A DNA stretch of 64,000 bases from Actinernus sp. WN-2022 (lineage: Eukaryota > Cnidaria > Anthozoa > Actiniaria > Actinernidae), in NCBI GenBank assembly GCA_030867875.1, contig JAOWCC010000936.1:16128095-16192094 (forward strand), read 5' to 3'. Position numbers and translations under genes: made by a program. Shown here piece by piece: positions 35,705-50,900 of the stretch; the first letter of the stretch is position 1, and each line of letters starts with the position of its first letter. The notes beneath the pieces are model-generated. The model ran no database searches, was not told the DNA's origin, and saw only the letters and a list, made by a program, of their open reading frames with translations.

Positions 35705-35944
35705 GTGTCTATCCTTCATAACACACACCTGAATATCTGCTTCCTTTCTCGACACCTTCATAACACGTACCTCAATATCTTCCTGTCTCCACACATCAGA
35801 AGCAGTGTCTATCTTGTTTAGATGAGTTACGTTGTCAGGTCACAGGAACTCCATGGCCAGTAGGTACATATCCTATCGAGATATCGATATCGTTTAGAAG
35901 TTTATTCTGCATTTAAGGTACCGACCATTATGATAATTAGTAGA
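35705..35944 (+). repeat. 240-bp passenger element, copy 8
   Basis: First copy in block A4. The next monomer joint is extended to CACTCAATATATATGC, a four-base AT expansion shared with copies 11 and 12. Confidence 0.9.
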
Positions 35945-38258
35945 GACCGGGTAGGCAAATAATCTTGGATTTCTTACAAAAATAAAAAAACACTCAATAT
36001 ATATGCTTCAAAATGATCTCAAACAATCTCCTGGTAGCTTCAGAACATGAATGGATTAAGTTGGAGAAAGAATTGAAGAAAAAAATAACATCATCAAAAA
36101 TGGTCAAATCTGGATTTCTGACAAAAATAAAAAAACAATCAATATGCTTCAAAATGATCTCAAACAATCTCCTGTTAGCTTCAGAACATGAATGGATTAA
36201 GTTGGAGAAAGAATTGAACAAAAAATCAACATCTTCAAAAAATGGTCAAATCTGAATATTTTTTGCCAGACCGGGTAGGCGAAAAATCTTGGATTTCTGA
36301 CAAAAATAAAAAAACCACTCAATATGCTTCAAAATGATCTCAAACAATCTCCTGTTAGCTTCAGAACATCAATGGATTAAGTTGGAGAAAGAATTGAAGT
36401 AAAAATTAACATCATCAAAAATGGTCAAATCTGGATTTTTGAATTCTGACAAAAACTAAAAACCACTCGATAATGTTTCAAAATGATATCAAACAATCTC
36501 CTGTTAGCTTCAGAACATGAATGGATTAAGTTGGAGAAAGAATTGAACAAAAAATCAACATCTTCAAAAAATGGTCAAATCTGGATATTTTTTGCCAGAC
36601 CGGGTAGGCGAAAAATCTTGGATTTCTGACAAAAATAAAAAAACACTCAATATGCTTCAAAATGATCTCAAACAATCTCCTGGTAGCTTCTGAACATCAA
36701 TGGATTAAGTTGGAGAAAGAATTGAAGTAAAAATTAACATCTTCAAAAAATGGTCAAATCTGGATATTTTTTGCCAGACCGGGTAGGCAAAAAATCTTGG
36801 ATTTCTGACAAAAATAAAAAAACCACTCAATATGCTTCAAAATGATCTCAAACAATCTCCTGTTAGCTTCTGAATATCAATGGATTAAGTTGGAGAAAGA
36901 ATTGAAGTAAAAATTAACATCTTCAAAAAATGGTCAAATCTGGATTTCTGACAAAAATAAAAAAACCACTCAATATGCTTCAAAATGATCTCAAACAATC
37001 TCCTGTTAGCTCCAGAACATGAATGGATTAAGTTGGAGAAAGAATTGAAGTAAAAATTAACATCTTCAAAAAATGGTCAAATCTGAATATTTTTTGCCAC
37101 ACCGGGTAGGCGAAAAATCTTGGATTTCTGACAAAAATAAAAAAAACACTCAATATGCTTCAAAATGATCTCAAAAAATCTCCTGTTAGCTTCTGAACAT
37201 CAATGGATTAAGTTGGAGAAAGAATTGAAGTAAAAATTAACATCATCAAAAATGTTCAAATCTGGCTTTTTGATTTCTGACAAAAACTAAAAACCACTCG
37301 ATAATGCTTCAAAATGATATCAAACAATCTCCTGGTAGCTTCAGAACATGAATGGATTAAGTTGGAGAAAGAATTGAACAAAAAATCAACATCTTCAAAA
37401 AATGGTCAAATCTGGATATTTTTTGCCAGACCGGGTAGGCGAAAAATCTTGGATTTCTGACAAAAATAAAAAAACACTCAATATGCTTCAAAATGATATC
37501 AAACAATCTCCTGTTAGCTTCAGAACATGAATGGATTAAGTTGGAGAAAGAATTGAACAAAAAATCAACATCTTCAAAAAATGGTCAAATCTGGATATTT
37601 TTTGCCAGACCGGGTAGGCAAAAAATCTTGGATTTCTGACAAAAATAAAAAAACCACTCAATATGCTTCAAAATGATCTCAAACAATCTCCTGTTAGCTT
37701 CTGAATATCAATGGATTAAGTTGGAGAAAGAATTGAAGTAAAAATTAACATCTTCAAAAAATGGTCAAATCTGGATTTCTGACAAAAATAAAAAAACCAC
37801 TCAATATGCTTCAAAATGATCTCAAACAATCTCCTGTTAGCTCCAGAACATGAATGGATTAAGTTGGAGAAAGAATTGAAGTAAAAATTAACATCTTCAA
37901 AAAATGGTCAAATCTGAATATTTTTTGCCACACCGGGTAGGCGAAAAATCTTGGATTTCTGACAAAAATAAAAAAAACACTCAATATGCTTCAAAATGAT
38001 CTCAAACAATCTCCTGTTAGCTTCTGAACATCAATGGATTAAGTTGGAGAAAGAATTGAAGTAAAAATTAACATCATCAAAAATGGTCAAATCTGGCTTT
38101 TTGATTTCTGACAAAAACTAAAAACCACTCGATAATGCTTCAAAATGATATCAAACAATCTCCTGGTAGCTTCAGAACATGAATGGATTAAGTTGGAGAA
38201 AGAATTGAACAAAAAATTAACATCATCAAAAATGGTCAAATCTGGATTTTTTTAGCCA

Positions 38259-38498
38259 GTGTCTATCCTTCATAACACACACCTGAATATCTGCTTCCTT
38301 TCTCGACACCTTCATAACACGTACCTCAATATCTTCCTGTCTCCACACATCAGAAGCAGTGTCTATCTTGTTTAGATGAGTTACGTTGTCAGGTCACAGG
38401 AACTCCATGGCCAGTAGGTACATATCCTATCGAGATATCGATATCGTTTAGAAGTTTATTCTGCATTTAAGGTACCGACCATTATGATAATTAGTAGA
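38259..38498 (+). repeat. 240-bp passenger element, copy 9
   Basis: The left flank is a hybrid tail, GAACAAAAAATTAACATC, combining the long-class AACAAAAAAT with the short-class TAACATCATC. Copies 11, 12 and 14 share it. Confidence 0.9.
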
Positions 38499-40669
38499 GA
38501 CCGGGTAGGCAAATAATCTTGGATTTCTTACAAAAATAAAAAAACACTCAATATGCTTCAAAATGATCTCAAACAATCTCCTGGTAGCTTCAGAACATGA
38601 ATGGATTAAGTTGGAGAAAGAATTGAAGAAAAAATTAACATCATCAAAAATGGTCAAATCTGGATATTTTTTGCCAGACCGGGTAGGCGAAAAGTCTTGG
38701 ATTTCTGACAAAAATAAAAAACCCACTCAATATGCTTCAAAATGATCTCAAACAATCTCCTGTTAGCTTCTGAACATCAATGCATTAAGTTGGAGAAAGA
38801 ATTGAAGTAAAAATTAACATCATCAAAAATGTTCAAATCTGGCTTTTTGATTTCTGACAAAAACTAAAAACCACTCGATAATGCTTCAAAATGATATCAA
38901 ACAATCTCCTGTTAGCTTCAGAACATGAATGGATTAAGTTGGAGAAAGAATTGAAGAAAAAATTAACATCATCAAAAATGGTCAAATCTGGATTTCTGAC
39001 AAAAATAAAAAAACAATCAATATGCTTCAAAATGACCTCAAACAATCTCCTGTTAGCTTCAGAACATGAATGGATTAAGTTGGAGAAAGAATTGAACAAA
39101 AAATCAACATCTTCAAAAAATGGTCAAATCTGAATATTTTTTGCCAGACCGGGTAGGCGAAAAATCTTGGATTTCTGACAAAAATGAAAAAACACTCAAT
39201 ATGCTTCAAAATGATATCAAACAATCTCCTGTTAGCTTCAGAACATGAATGGATTAAGTTGGAGAAAGAATTGAATAAAAAAATCAACATCTTCAAAAAA
39301 TGGTCAAATCTGAATATTTTTTGCCAGACCGGGTAGGCGAAAAATCTTGGATTTCTGACAAAAATAAAAAAAACACTCAATATGCTTCAAAATGATCTCA
39401 AACAATCTCCTGTTAGCTTCAGAACATCAATGGATTAAGTTGGAGAAAGAATTGAACAAAAAATCAACATCTTCAAAAAATGGTCAAATCTGAATATTTT
39501 TTGCCAGACCGGGTAGGCGAAAAATCTTGGATTTCTGACAAAAATAAAAAAACCACTCAATATGCTTCAAAATGATCTCAAACAATCTCCTGTTAGCTTC
39601 AGAACATGAATGGATTAAGTTGGAGAAAGAATTGAACAAAAAATCAACATCTTCAAAAAATGGTCAAATCTGAATATTTTTTGCCAGACCGGGTAGGCGA
39701 AAAATCTTGGATTTCTGACAAAAATAAAAAAACCACTCAATATGCTTCAAAATGATCTCAAACAATCTCCTGTTAGCTTCAGAACATCAATGGATTAAGT
39801 TGGAGAAAGAATTGAAGTAAAAATTAACATCATCAAAAATGGTCAAATCTGGATTTTTGATTTCTGACAAAAACTAAAAACCACTCGATAATGTTTCAAA
39901 ATGATATCAAACAATCTCCTGTTAGCTTCAGAACATGAATGGATTAAGTTGGAGAAAGAATTTAACAAAAAATCAACATCTTCAAAAAATGGTCAAATCT
40001 GGATATTTTTTGCCAGACCGGGTAGGCGAAAAATCTTGGATTTCTGACAAAAATAAAAAAACACTCAATATGCTTCAAAATGATCTCAAACAATCTCCTG
40101 GTAGCTTCTGAACATCAATGGATTAAGTTGGAGAAAGAATTGAAGTAAAAATTAACATCATCAAAAATGGTCAAATCTGGCTTTTTGATTTCTGACAAAA
40201 ACTAAAAACCACTCGATAATGCTTCAAAATGATATCAAACAATCTCCTGTTAGCTCCAGAACATGAATGGATTAAGTTGGAGAAAGAATTGAAGTAAAAA
40301 TTAACATCATCAAAAATGGTCAAATCGGATTTTTGATTTCTGACAAAAACTAAAAACCACTCGATAATGCTTCAAAATGATATCAAACAATCTCCTGTTA
40401 GCTTCAGAACATGAATGGATTAAGTTGGAGAAAGAATTGAACAAAAAATCAACATCTTCAAAAAATGGTCAAATCTGGATATTTTTTGCCAGACCGGGTA
40501 GGCGAAAAGTCTTGGATTTCTGACAAAAATAAAAAAACACTCAATATGCTTCAAAATGATATCAAACAATCTCCTGTTAGCTTCAGAACATGAATGGATT
40601 AAGTTGGAGAAAGAATTGAACAAAAAATCAACATAATTCAAAAATGGTCAAATCTGGATTTTTTAGCCA

Positions 40670-40909
40670 GTGTCTATCCTTCATAACACACACCTGAATA
40701 TCTGCTTCCTTTCTCGACACCTTCATAACACGTACCTCAATATCTTCCTGTCTCCACACATCAGAAGCAGTGTCTATCTTGTTTAGATGAGTTACGTTGT
40801 CAGGTCACAGGAACTCCATGGCCAGTAGGTACATATCCTATCGAGATATCGATATCGTTTAGAAGTTTATTCTGCATTTAAGGTACCGACCATTATGATA
40901 ATTAGTAGA
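40670..40909 (+). repeat. 240-bp passenger element, copy 10
   Basis: The left flank has the CATAATTC and six-T signature otherwise found only right of the MITE (copies 2, 5, 7). Here no MITE precedes it: the joint near 40540 is an ordinary CACTCAATATGC. Confidence 0.9.
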
Positions 40910-43900
40910 GACCGGGTAGGCAAATAATCTTGGATTTCTTACAAAAATAAAAAAACACTCAATATGCTTCAAAATGATCTCAAACAATCTCCTGGTAGCT
41001 TCAGAACATGAATGGATTAAGTTGGAGAAAGAATTGAAGAAAAAATTAACATCATCAAAAATGGTCAAATCTGGATTTCTGACAAAAATAAAAAACCACT
41101 CAATATGCTTCAAAATGATCTCAAACAATCTCCTGTTAGCTTCAGAACATGAATGGATTAAGTTGGAGAAAGAATTGAACAAAAAATCAACATCTTCAAA
41201 AAATGGTCAAATCTGGATATTTTTTGCCAGACCGGGTAGGCGAAAAGTCTTGGATTTCTGACAAAAATAAAAAACCCACTCAATATGCTTCAAAATGATC
41301 TCAAACAATCTCCTGTTAGCTTCTGAACATCAATGCATTAAGTTGGAGAAAGAATTGAAGTAAAAATTAACATCATCAAAAATGTTCAAATCTGGCTTTT
41401 TGATTTCTGACAAAAACTAAAAACCACTCGATAATGCTTCAAAATGATATCAAACAATCTACTGTTAGCTTCAGAACATGAATGGATTAAGTTGGAGAAA
41501 GAATTGAACAAAAAATCAACATCTTCAAAAAATGGTCAAATCTGGATATTTTTTGCCAGACCGGGTAGGCGAAAAATCTTGGATTTCTGACAAAAATAAA
41601 AAAACCACTCAATATGCTTCAAAATGATCTCAAACAATCTCCTGTTAGCTTCTGAACATCAATGGATTAAGTTGGAGAAAGAATTGAAGTAAAAATTAAC
41701 ATCATCAAAAATGGTCAAATCTGGATTTTTGATTTCTGACAAAAACTAAAAACCACTCGATAATGCTTCAAAATGATATCAAACAATCTCCTGTTAGCTT
41801 CAGAACATGAATGGATTAAGTTGGAGAAAGAATTGAACAAAAAATCAACATCTTCAAAAAATGGTCAAATCTGAATATTTTTTGCCAGACCGGGTAGGCG
41901 AAAAATCTTGGATTTCTGACAAAAATAAAAAAACCACTCAATATGCTTCAAAATGATCTCAAACAATCTCCTGTTAGCTTCAGAACATGAATGGATTAAG
42001 TTGGAGAAAGAATTGAACAAAAAATCAACATCTTCAAAAAATGGTCAAATCTGAATATTTTTTGCCAGACCGGGTAGGCGAAAAATCTTGGATTTCTGAC
42101 AAAAATAAAAAAACCACTCAATATGCTTCAAAATGATCTCAAACAATCTCCTGTTAGCTTCAGAACATCAATGGATTAAGTTGGAGAAAGAATTGAAGTA
42201 AAAATTAACATCATCAAAAATGGTCAAATCTGGATTTTTGATTTCTGACAAAAACTAAAAACCACTCGATAATGTTTCAAAATGATATCAAACAATCTCC
42301 TGTTAGCTTCAGAACATGAATGGATTAAGTTGGAGAAAGAATTTAACAAAAAATCAACATCTTCAAAAAATGGTCAAATCTGGATATTTTTTGCCAGACC
42401 GGGTAGGCGAAAAATCTTGGATTTCTGACAAAAATAAAAAAACACTCAATATGCTTCAAAATGATCTCAAACAATCTCCTGGTAGCTTCTGAACATCAAT
42501 GGATTAAGTTGGAGAAAGAATTGAAGTAAAAATTAACATCATCAAAAATGGTCAAATCTGGCTTTTTGATTTCTGACAAAAACTAAAAACCACTCGATAA
42601 TGCTTCAAAATGATATCAAACAATCACCTGTTAGCTCCAGAACATGAATGGATTAAGTTGGAGAAAGAATTGAAGTAAAAATTAACATCATCAAAAATGG
42701 TCAAATCGGATTTTTGATTTCTGACAAAAACTAAAAACCACTCGATAATGCTTCAAAATGATATCAAACAATCTCCTGTTAGCTTCAGAACATGAATGGA
42801 TTAAGTTGGAGAAAGAATTGAACAAAAAATCAACATCTTCAAAAAATGGTCAAATCTGGATATTTTTTGCCAGACCGGGTAGGCGAAAAGTCTTGGATTT
42901 CTGACAAAAATAAAAAAACCACTCAATATGCTTCAAAATGATCTCAAACAATCTCCTGTTAGCTTCTGAACATCAATGGATTAAGTTGGAGAAAGAATTG
43001 AAGTAAAAATTAACATCATCAAAAATGTTCAAATCTGGCTTTTTGATTTCTGACAAAAACTAAAAACCACTCGATAATGCTTCAAAATGATATCAAACAA
43101 TCTCCTGTTAGCTTCAGAACATGAATGGATTAAGTTGGAGAAAGAATTGAACAAAAAATCAACATCTTCAAAAAATGGTCAAATCTGGATATTTTTTGCC
43201 AGACCGGGTAGGCGAAAAATCTTGGATTTCTGACAAAAATAAAAAAACACTCAATATGCTTCAAAATGATCTCAAACAATCTCCTGTTAGCTTCAGAACA
43301 TGAATGGATTAAGTTGGAGAAAGAATTGAACAAAAAATCAACATCTTCAAAAAATGGTCAAATCTGGATATTTTTTGCCAGACCGGGTAGGCAAAAAATC
43401 TTGGATTTCTGACAAAAATAAAAAAACCACTCAATATGCTTCAAAATGATCTCAAACAATCTCCTGTTAGCTTCTGAATATCAATGGATTAAGTTGGAGA
43501 AAGAATTGAAGTAAAAATTAACATCTTCAAAAAATGGTCAAATCTGGATTTCTGACAAAAATAAAAAAACCACTCAATATGCTTCAAAATGATCTCAAAC
43601 AATCTCCTGTTAGCTCCAGAACATGAATGGATTAAGTTGGAGAAAGAATTGAAGTAAAAATTAACATCTTCAAAAAATGGTCAAATCTGAATATTTTTTG
43701 CCACACCGGGTAGGCGAAAAATCTTGGATTTCTGACAAAAATAAAAAAAACACTCAATATGCTTCAAAATGATCTCAAACAATCTCCTGTTAGCTTCTGA
43801 ACATCAATGGATTAAGTTGGAGAAAGAATTGAAGTAAAAATTAACATCATCAAAAATGGTCAAATCTGGCTTTTTGATTTCTGACAAAAACTAAAAACCA

Positions 43901-44031
43901 CTCGATAATGCTTCAAAATGATATCAAACAATCTCCTGGTAGCTTCAGAACATGAATGGATTAAGTTGGAGAAAGAATTGAACAAAAAATTAACATCATC
44001 AAAAATGGTCAAATCTGGATTTTTTTAGCCA

Positions 44032-44271
44032 GTGTCTATCCTTCATAACACACACCTGAATATCTGCTTCCTTTCTCGACACCTTCATAACACGTACCTC
44101 AATATCTTCCTGTCTCCACACATCAGAAGCAGTGTCTATCTTGTTTAGATGAGTTACGTTGTCAGGTCACAGGAACTCCATGGCCAGTAGGTACATATCC
44201 TATCGAGATATCGATATCGTTTAGAAGTTTATTCTGCATTTAAGGTACCGACCATTATGATAATTAGTAGA
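44032..44271 (+). repeat. 240-bp passenger element, copy 11
   Basis: Lies in the first unit of the 2739-bp higher-order repeat. It has the hybrid AACAAAAAATTAAC left flank and the CAATATATATGC right joint. Confidence 0.9.
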
Positions 44272-46770
44272 GACCGGGTAGGCAAATAATCTTGGATTTC
44301 TTACAAAAATAAAAAAACACTCAATATATATGCTTCAAAATGATCTCAAACAATCTCCTGGTAGCTTCAGAACATGAATGGATTAAGTTGGAGAAAGAAT
44401 TGAAGAAAAAATTAACATCATCAAAAATGGTCAAATCTGGATTTCTGACAAAAATAAAAAAACAATCAATATGCTTCAAAATGACCTCAAACAATCTCCT
44501 GTTAGCTTCAGAACATGAATGGATTAAGTTGGAGAAAGAATTGAACAAAAAATCAACATCTTCAAAAAATGGTCAAATCTGAATATTTTTTGCCAGACCG
44601 GGTAGGCGAAAAATCTTGGATTTCTGACAAAAATGAAAAAACACTCAATATGCTTCAAAATGATATCAAACAATCTCCTGTTAGCTTCAGAACATGAATG
44701 GATTAAGTTGGAGAAAGAATTGAATAAAAAAATCAACATCTTCAAAAAATGGTCAAATCTGAATATTTTTTGCCAGACCGGGTAGGCGAAAAATCTTGGA
44801 TTTCTGACAAAAATAAAAAAAACACTCAATATGCTTCAAAATGATCTCAAACAATCTCCTGTTAGCTTCAGAACATCAATGGATTAAGTTGGAGAAAGAA
44901 TTGAACAAAAAATCAACATCTTCAAAAAATGGTCAAATCTGAATATTTTTTGCCAGACCGGGTAGGCGAAAAATCTTGGATTTCTGACAAAAATAAAAAA
45001 ACCACTCAATATGCTTCAAAATGATCTCAAACAATCTCCTGTTAGCTTCAGAACATGAATGGATTAAGTTGGAGAAAGAATTGAACAAAAAATCAACATC
45101 TTCAAAAAATGGTCAAATCTGAATATTTTTTGCCAGACCGGGTAGGCGAAAAATCTTGGATTTCTGACAAAAATAAAAAAACCACTCAATATGCTTCAAA
45201 ATGATCTCAAACAATCTCCTGTTAGCTTCAGAACATCAATGGATTAAGTTGGAGAAAGAATTGAAGTAAAAATTAACATCATCAAAAATGGTCAAATCTG
45301 GCTTTTTGATTTCTGACAAAAACTAAAAACCACTCGATAATGCTTCAAAATGATATCAAACAATCTCCTGTTAGCTCCAGAACATGAATGGATTAAGTTG
45401 GAGAAAGAATTGAAGTAAAAATTAACATCATCAAAAATGGTCAAATCGGATTTTTGATTTCTGACAAAAACTAAAAACCACTCGATAATGCTTCAAAATG
45501 ATATCAAACAATCTCCTGTTAGCTTCAGAACATGAATGGATTAAGTTGGAGAAAGAATTGAACAAAAAATCAACATCTTCAAAAAATGGTCAAATCTGGA
45601 TATTTTTTGCCAGACCGGGTAGGCGAAAAGTCTTGGATTTCTGACAAAAATAAAAAAACACTCAATATGCTTCAAAATGATATCAAACAATCTCCTGTTA
45701 GCTTCTGAACATCAATGGATTAAGTTGGAGAAAGAATTGAAGTAAAAATTAACATCATCAAAAATGGTCAAATCTGGATTTTTGATTTCTGACAAAAACT
45801 AAAAACCACTCGATAATGCTTCAAAATGATATCAAACAATCTCCTGTTAGCTTCAGAACATGAATGGATTAAGTTGGAGAAAGAATTGAACAAAAAATCA
45901 ACATCTTCAAAAAATGGTCAAATCTGGATATTTTTTGCCAGACCGGGTAGGCGAAAAATCTTGGATTTCTGACAAAAATAAAAAAACACTCAATATGCTT
46001 CAAAATGATCTCAAACAATCTCCTGTTAGCTTCAGAACATGAATGGATTAAGTTGGAGAAAGAATTGAACAAAAAATCAACATCTTCAAAAAATGGTCAA
46101 ATCTGGATATTTTTTGCCAGACCGGGTAGGCAAAAAATCTTGGATTTCTGACAAAAATAAAAAAACCACTCAATATGCTTCAAAATGATCTCAAACAATC
46201 TCCTGTTAGCTTCTGAATATCAATGGATTAAGTTGGAGAAAGAATTGAAGTAAAAATTAACATCTTCAAAAAATGGTCAAATCTGGATTTCTGACAAAAA
46301 TAAAAAAACCACTCAATATGCTTCAAAATGATCTCAAACAATCTCCTGTTAGCTCCAGAACATGAATGGATTAAGTTGGAGAAAGAATTGAAGTAAAAAT
46401 TAACATCTTCAAAAAATGGTCAAATCTGAATATTTTTTGCCACACCGGGTAGGCGAAAAATCTTGGATTTCTGACAAAAATAAAAAAAACACTCAATATG
46501 CTTCAAAATGATCTCAAACAATCTCCTGTTAGCTTCTGAACATCAATGGATTAAGTTGGAGAAAGAATTGAAGTAAAAATTAACATCATCAAAAATGGTC
46601 AAATCTGGCTTTTTGATTTCTGACAAAAACTAAAAACCACTCGATAATGCTTCAAAATGATATCAAACAATCTCCTGGTAGCTTCAGAACATGAATGGAT
46701 TAAGTTGGAGAAAGAATTGAACAAAAAATTAACATCATCAAAAATGGTCAAATCTGGATTTTTTTAGCCA

Positions 46771-47010
46771 GTGTCTATCCTTCATAACACACACCTGAAT
46801 ATCTGCTTCCTTTCTCGACACCTTCATAACACGTACCTCAATATCTTCCTGTCTCCACACATCAGAAGCAGTGTCTATCTTGTTTAGATGAGTTACGTTG
46901 TCAGGTCACAGGAACTCCATGGCCAGTAGGTACATATCCTATCGAGATATCGATATCGTTTAGAAGTTTATTCTGCATTTAAGGTACCGACCATTATGAT
47001 AATTAGTAGA
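46771..47010 (+). repeat. 240-bp passenger element, copy 12
   Basis: Exactly 2739 bp from copy 11 with the same flank variants, in the second unit of that higher-order repeat. Confidence 0.9.
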
Positions 47011-47974
47011 GACCGGGTAGGCAAATAATCTTGGATTTCTTACAAAAATAAAAAAACACTCAATATATATGCTTCAAAATGATCTCAAACAATCTCCTGG
47101 TAGCTTCAGAACATGAATGGATTAAGTTGGAGAAAGAATTGAAGAAAAAATTAACATCATCAAAAATGGTCAAATCTGGATTTCTGACAAAAATAAAAAA
47201 ACAATCAATATGCTTCAAAATGACCTCAAACAATCTCCTGTTAGCTTCAGAACATGAATGGATTAAGTTGGAGAAAGAATTGAACAAAAAATCAACATCT
47301 TCAAAAAATGGTCAAATCTGAATATTTTTTGCCAGACCGGGTAGGCGAAAAATCTTGGATTTCTGACAAAAATGAAAAAACACTCAATATGCTTCAAAAT
47401 GATATCAAACAATCTCCTGTTAGCTTCAGAACATGAATGGATTAAGTTGGAGAAAGAATTGAATAAAAAAATCAACATCTTCAAAAAATGGTCAAATCTG
47501 AATATTTTTTGCCAGACCGGGTAGGCGAAAAATCTTGGATTTCTGACAAAAATAAAAAAAACACTCAATATGCTTCAAAATGATCTCAAACAATCTCCTG
47601 TTAGCTTCAGAACATCAATGGATTAAGTTGGAGAAAGAATTGAACAAAAAATCAACATCTTCAAAAAATGGTCAAATCTGAATATTTTTTGCCAGACCGG
47701 GTAGGCGAAAAATCTTGGATTTCTGACAAAAATAAAAAAACCACTCAATATGCTTCAAAATGATCTCAAACAATCTCCTGTTAGCTTCAGAACATGAATG
47801 GATTAAGTTGGAGAAAGAATTGAACAAAAAATCAACATCTTCAAAAAATGGTCAAATCTGAATATTTTTTGCCAGACCGGGTAGGCGAAAAATCTTGGAT
47901 TTCTGACAAAAATAAAAAAACCACTCAATATGCTTCAAAATGATCTCAAACAATCTCCTGTTAGCTTCAGAACA

Positions 47975-50900
47975 TCAATGGATTAAGTTGGAGAAAGAAT
48001 TGAAGTAAAAATTAACATCATCAAAAATGGTCAAATCTGGCTTTTTGATTTCTGACAAAAACTAAAAACCACTCGATAATGCTTCAAAATGATATCAAAC
48101 AATCTCCTGTTAGCTCCAGAACATGAATGGATTAAGTTGGAGAAAGAATTGAAGTAAAAATTAACATCATCAAAAATGGTCAAATCGGATTTTTGATTTC
48201 TGACAAAAACTAAAAACCACTCGATAATGCTTCAAAATGATATCAAACAATCTCCTGTTAGCTTCAGAACATGAATGGATTAAGTTGGAGAAAGAATTGA
48301 ACAAAAAATCAACATCTTCAAAAAATGGTCAAATCTGGATATTTTTTGCCAGACCGGGTAGGCGAAAAGTCTTGGATTTCTGACAAAAATAAAAAAACAC
48401 TCAATATGCTTCAAAATGATATCAAACAATCTCCTGTTAGCTTCTGAACATCAATGGATTAAGTTGGAGAAAGAATTGAAGTAAAAATTAACATCATCAA
48501 AAATGGTCAAATCTGGATTTTTGATTTCTGACAAAAACTAAAAACCACTCGATAATGCTTCAAAATGATATCAAACAATCTCCTGTTAGCTTCAGAACAT
48601 GAATGGATTAAGTTGGAGAAAGAATTGAACAAAAAATCAACATCTTCAAAAAATGGTCAAATCTGAATATTTTTTGCCAGACCGGGTAGGCGAAAAATCT
48701 TGGATTTCTGACAAAAATAAAAAAACCACTCAATATGCTTCAAAATGATCTCAAACAATCTCCTGTTAGCTTCAGAACATGAATGGATTAAGTTGGAGAA
48801 AGAATTGAACAAAAAATCAACATCTTCAAAAAATGGTCAAATCTGAATATTTTTTGCCAGACCGGGTAGGCGAAAAATCTTGGATTTCTGACAAAAATAA
48901 AAAAACCACTCAATATGCTTCAAAATGATCTCAAACAATCTCCTGTTAGCTTCAGAACATCAATGGATTAAGTTGGAGAAAGAATTGAAGTAAAAATTAA
49001 CATCATCAAAAATGGTCAAATCTGGATTTTTGATTTCTGACAAAAACTAAAAACCACTCGATAATGTTTCAAAATGATATCAAACAATCTCCTGTTAGCT
49101 TCAGAACATGAATGGATTAAGTTGGAGAAAGAATTTAACAAAAAATCAACATCTTCAAAAAATGGTCAAATCTGGATATTTTTTGCCAGACCGGGTAGGC
49201 GAAAAATCTTGGATTTCTGACAAAAATAAAAAAACACTCAATATGCTTCAAAATGATCTCAAACAATCTCCTGGTAGCTTCTGAACATCAATGGATTAAG
49301 TTGGAGAAAGAATTGAAGTAAAAATTAACATCATCAAAAATGGTCAAATCTGGCTTTTTGATTTCTGACAAAAACTAAAAACCACTCGATAATGCTTCAA
49401 AATGATATCAAACAATCACCTGTTAGCTCCAGAACATGAATGGATTAAGTTGGAGAAAGAATTGAAGTAAAAATTAACATCATCAAAAATGGTCAAATCG
49501 GATTTTTGATTTCTGACAAAAACTAAAAACCACTCGATAATGCTTCAAAATGATATCAAACAATCTCCTGTTAGCTTCAGAACATGAATGGATTAAGTTG
49601 GAGAAAGAATTGAACAAAAAATCAACATCTTCAAAAAATGGTCAAATCTGGATATTTTTTGCCAGACCGGGTAGGCGAAAAGTCTTGGATTTCTGACAAA
49701 AATAAAAAAACACTCAATATGCTTCAAAATGATCTCAAACAATCTCCTGGTAGCTTCAGAACATGAATGGATTAAGTTGGAGAAAGAATTGAAGAAAAAA
49801 TTAACATCATCAAAAATGGTCAAATCTGGATTTCTGACAAAAATAAAAAAACACTCAATATGCTTCAAAATGATCTCAAACAATCTCCTGTTAGCTTCAG
49901 AACATGAATGGATTAAGTTGGAGAAAGAATTGAACAAAAAATCAACATCTTCAAAAAATGGTCAAATCTGGATATTTTTTGCCAGACCGGGTAGGCGAAA
50001 AGTCTTGGATTTCTGACAAAAATAAAAAACCCACTCAATATGCTTCAAAATGATCTCAAACAATCTCCTGTTAGCTTCTGAACATCAATGGATTAAGTTG
50101 GAGAAAGAATTGAAGTAAAAATTAACATCATCAAAAATGGTCAAATCTGGCTTTTTGATTTCTGACAAAAACTAAAAACCACTCGATAATGCTTCAAAAT
50201 GATATCAAACAATCTCCTGTTAGCTCCAGAACATGAATGGATTAAGTTGGAGAAAGAATTGAAGTAAAAATTAACATCATCAAAAATGGTCAAATCGGAT
50301 TTTTGATTTCTGACAAAAACTAAAAACCACTCGATAATGCTTCAAAATGATATCAAACAATCTCCTGTTAGCTTCAGAACATGAATGGATTAAGTTGGAG
50401 AAAGAATTGAACAAAAAATCAACATCTTCAAAAAATGGTCAAATCTGGATATTTTTTGCCAGACCGGGTAGGCGAAAAGTCTTGGATTTCTGACAAAAAT
50501 AAAAAAACACTCAATATGCTTCAAAATGATATCAAACAATCTCCTGTTAGCTTCTGAACATCAATGGATTAAGTTGGAGAAAGAATTGAAGTAAAAATTA
50601 ACATCATCAAAAATGGTCAAATCTGGATTTTTGATTTCTGACAAAAACTAAAAACCACTCGATAATGCTTCAAAATGATATCAAACAATCTCCTGTTAGC
50701 TTCAGAACATGAATGGATTAAGTTGGAGAAAGAATTGAACAAAAAATCAACATCTTCAAAAAATGGTCAAATCTGAATATTTTTTGCCAGACCGGGTAGG
50801 CGAAAAATCTTGGATTTCTGACAAAAATAAAAAAACCACTCAATATGCTTCAAAATGATCTCAAACAATCTCCTGTTAGCTTCAGAACATGAATGGATTA

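Larger units (their letters stand above)
43060..48660 (+). repeat. 2739-bp higher-order repeat, two units
   Basis: Units of about 43060-45798 and 45799-48537, with a short extension to about 48660. Each includes one 240-bp element (44032 and 46771) and the same run of long, short and shortest monomers. Agreement stops near 48659, where GGATATTTTTT becomes GAATATTTTTT. Confidence 0.85.
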
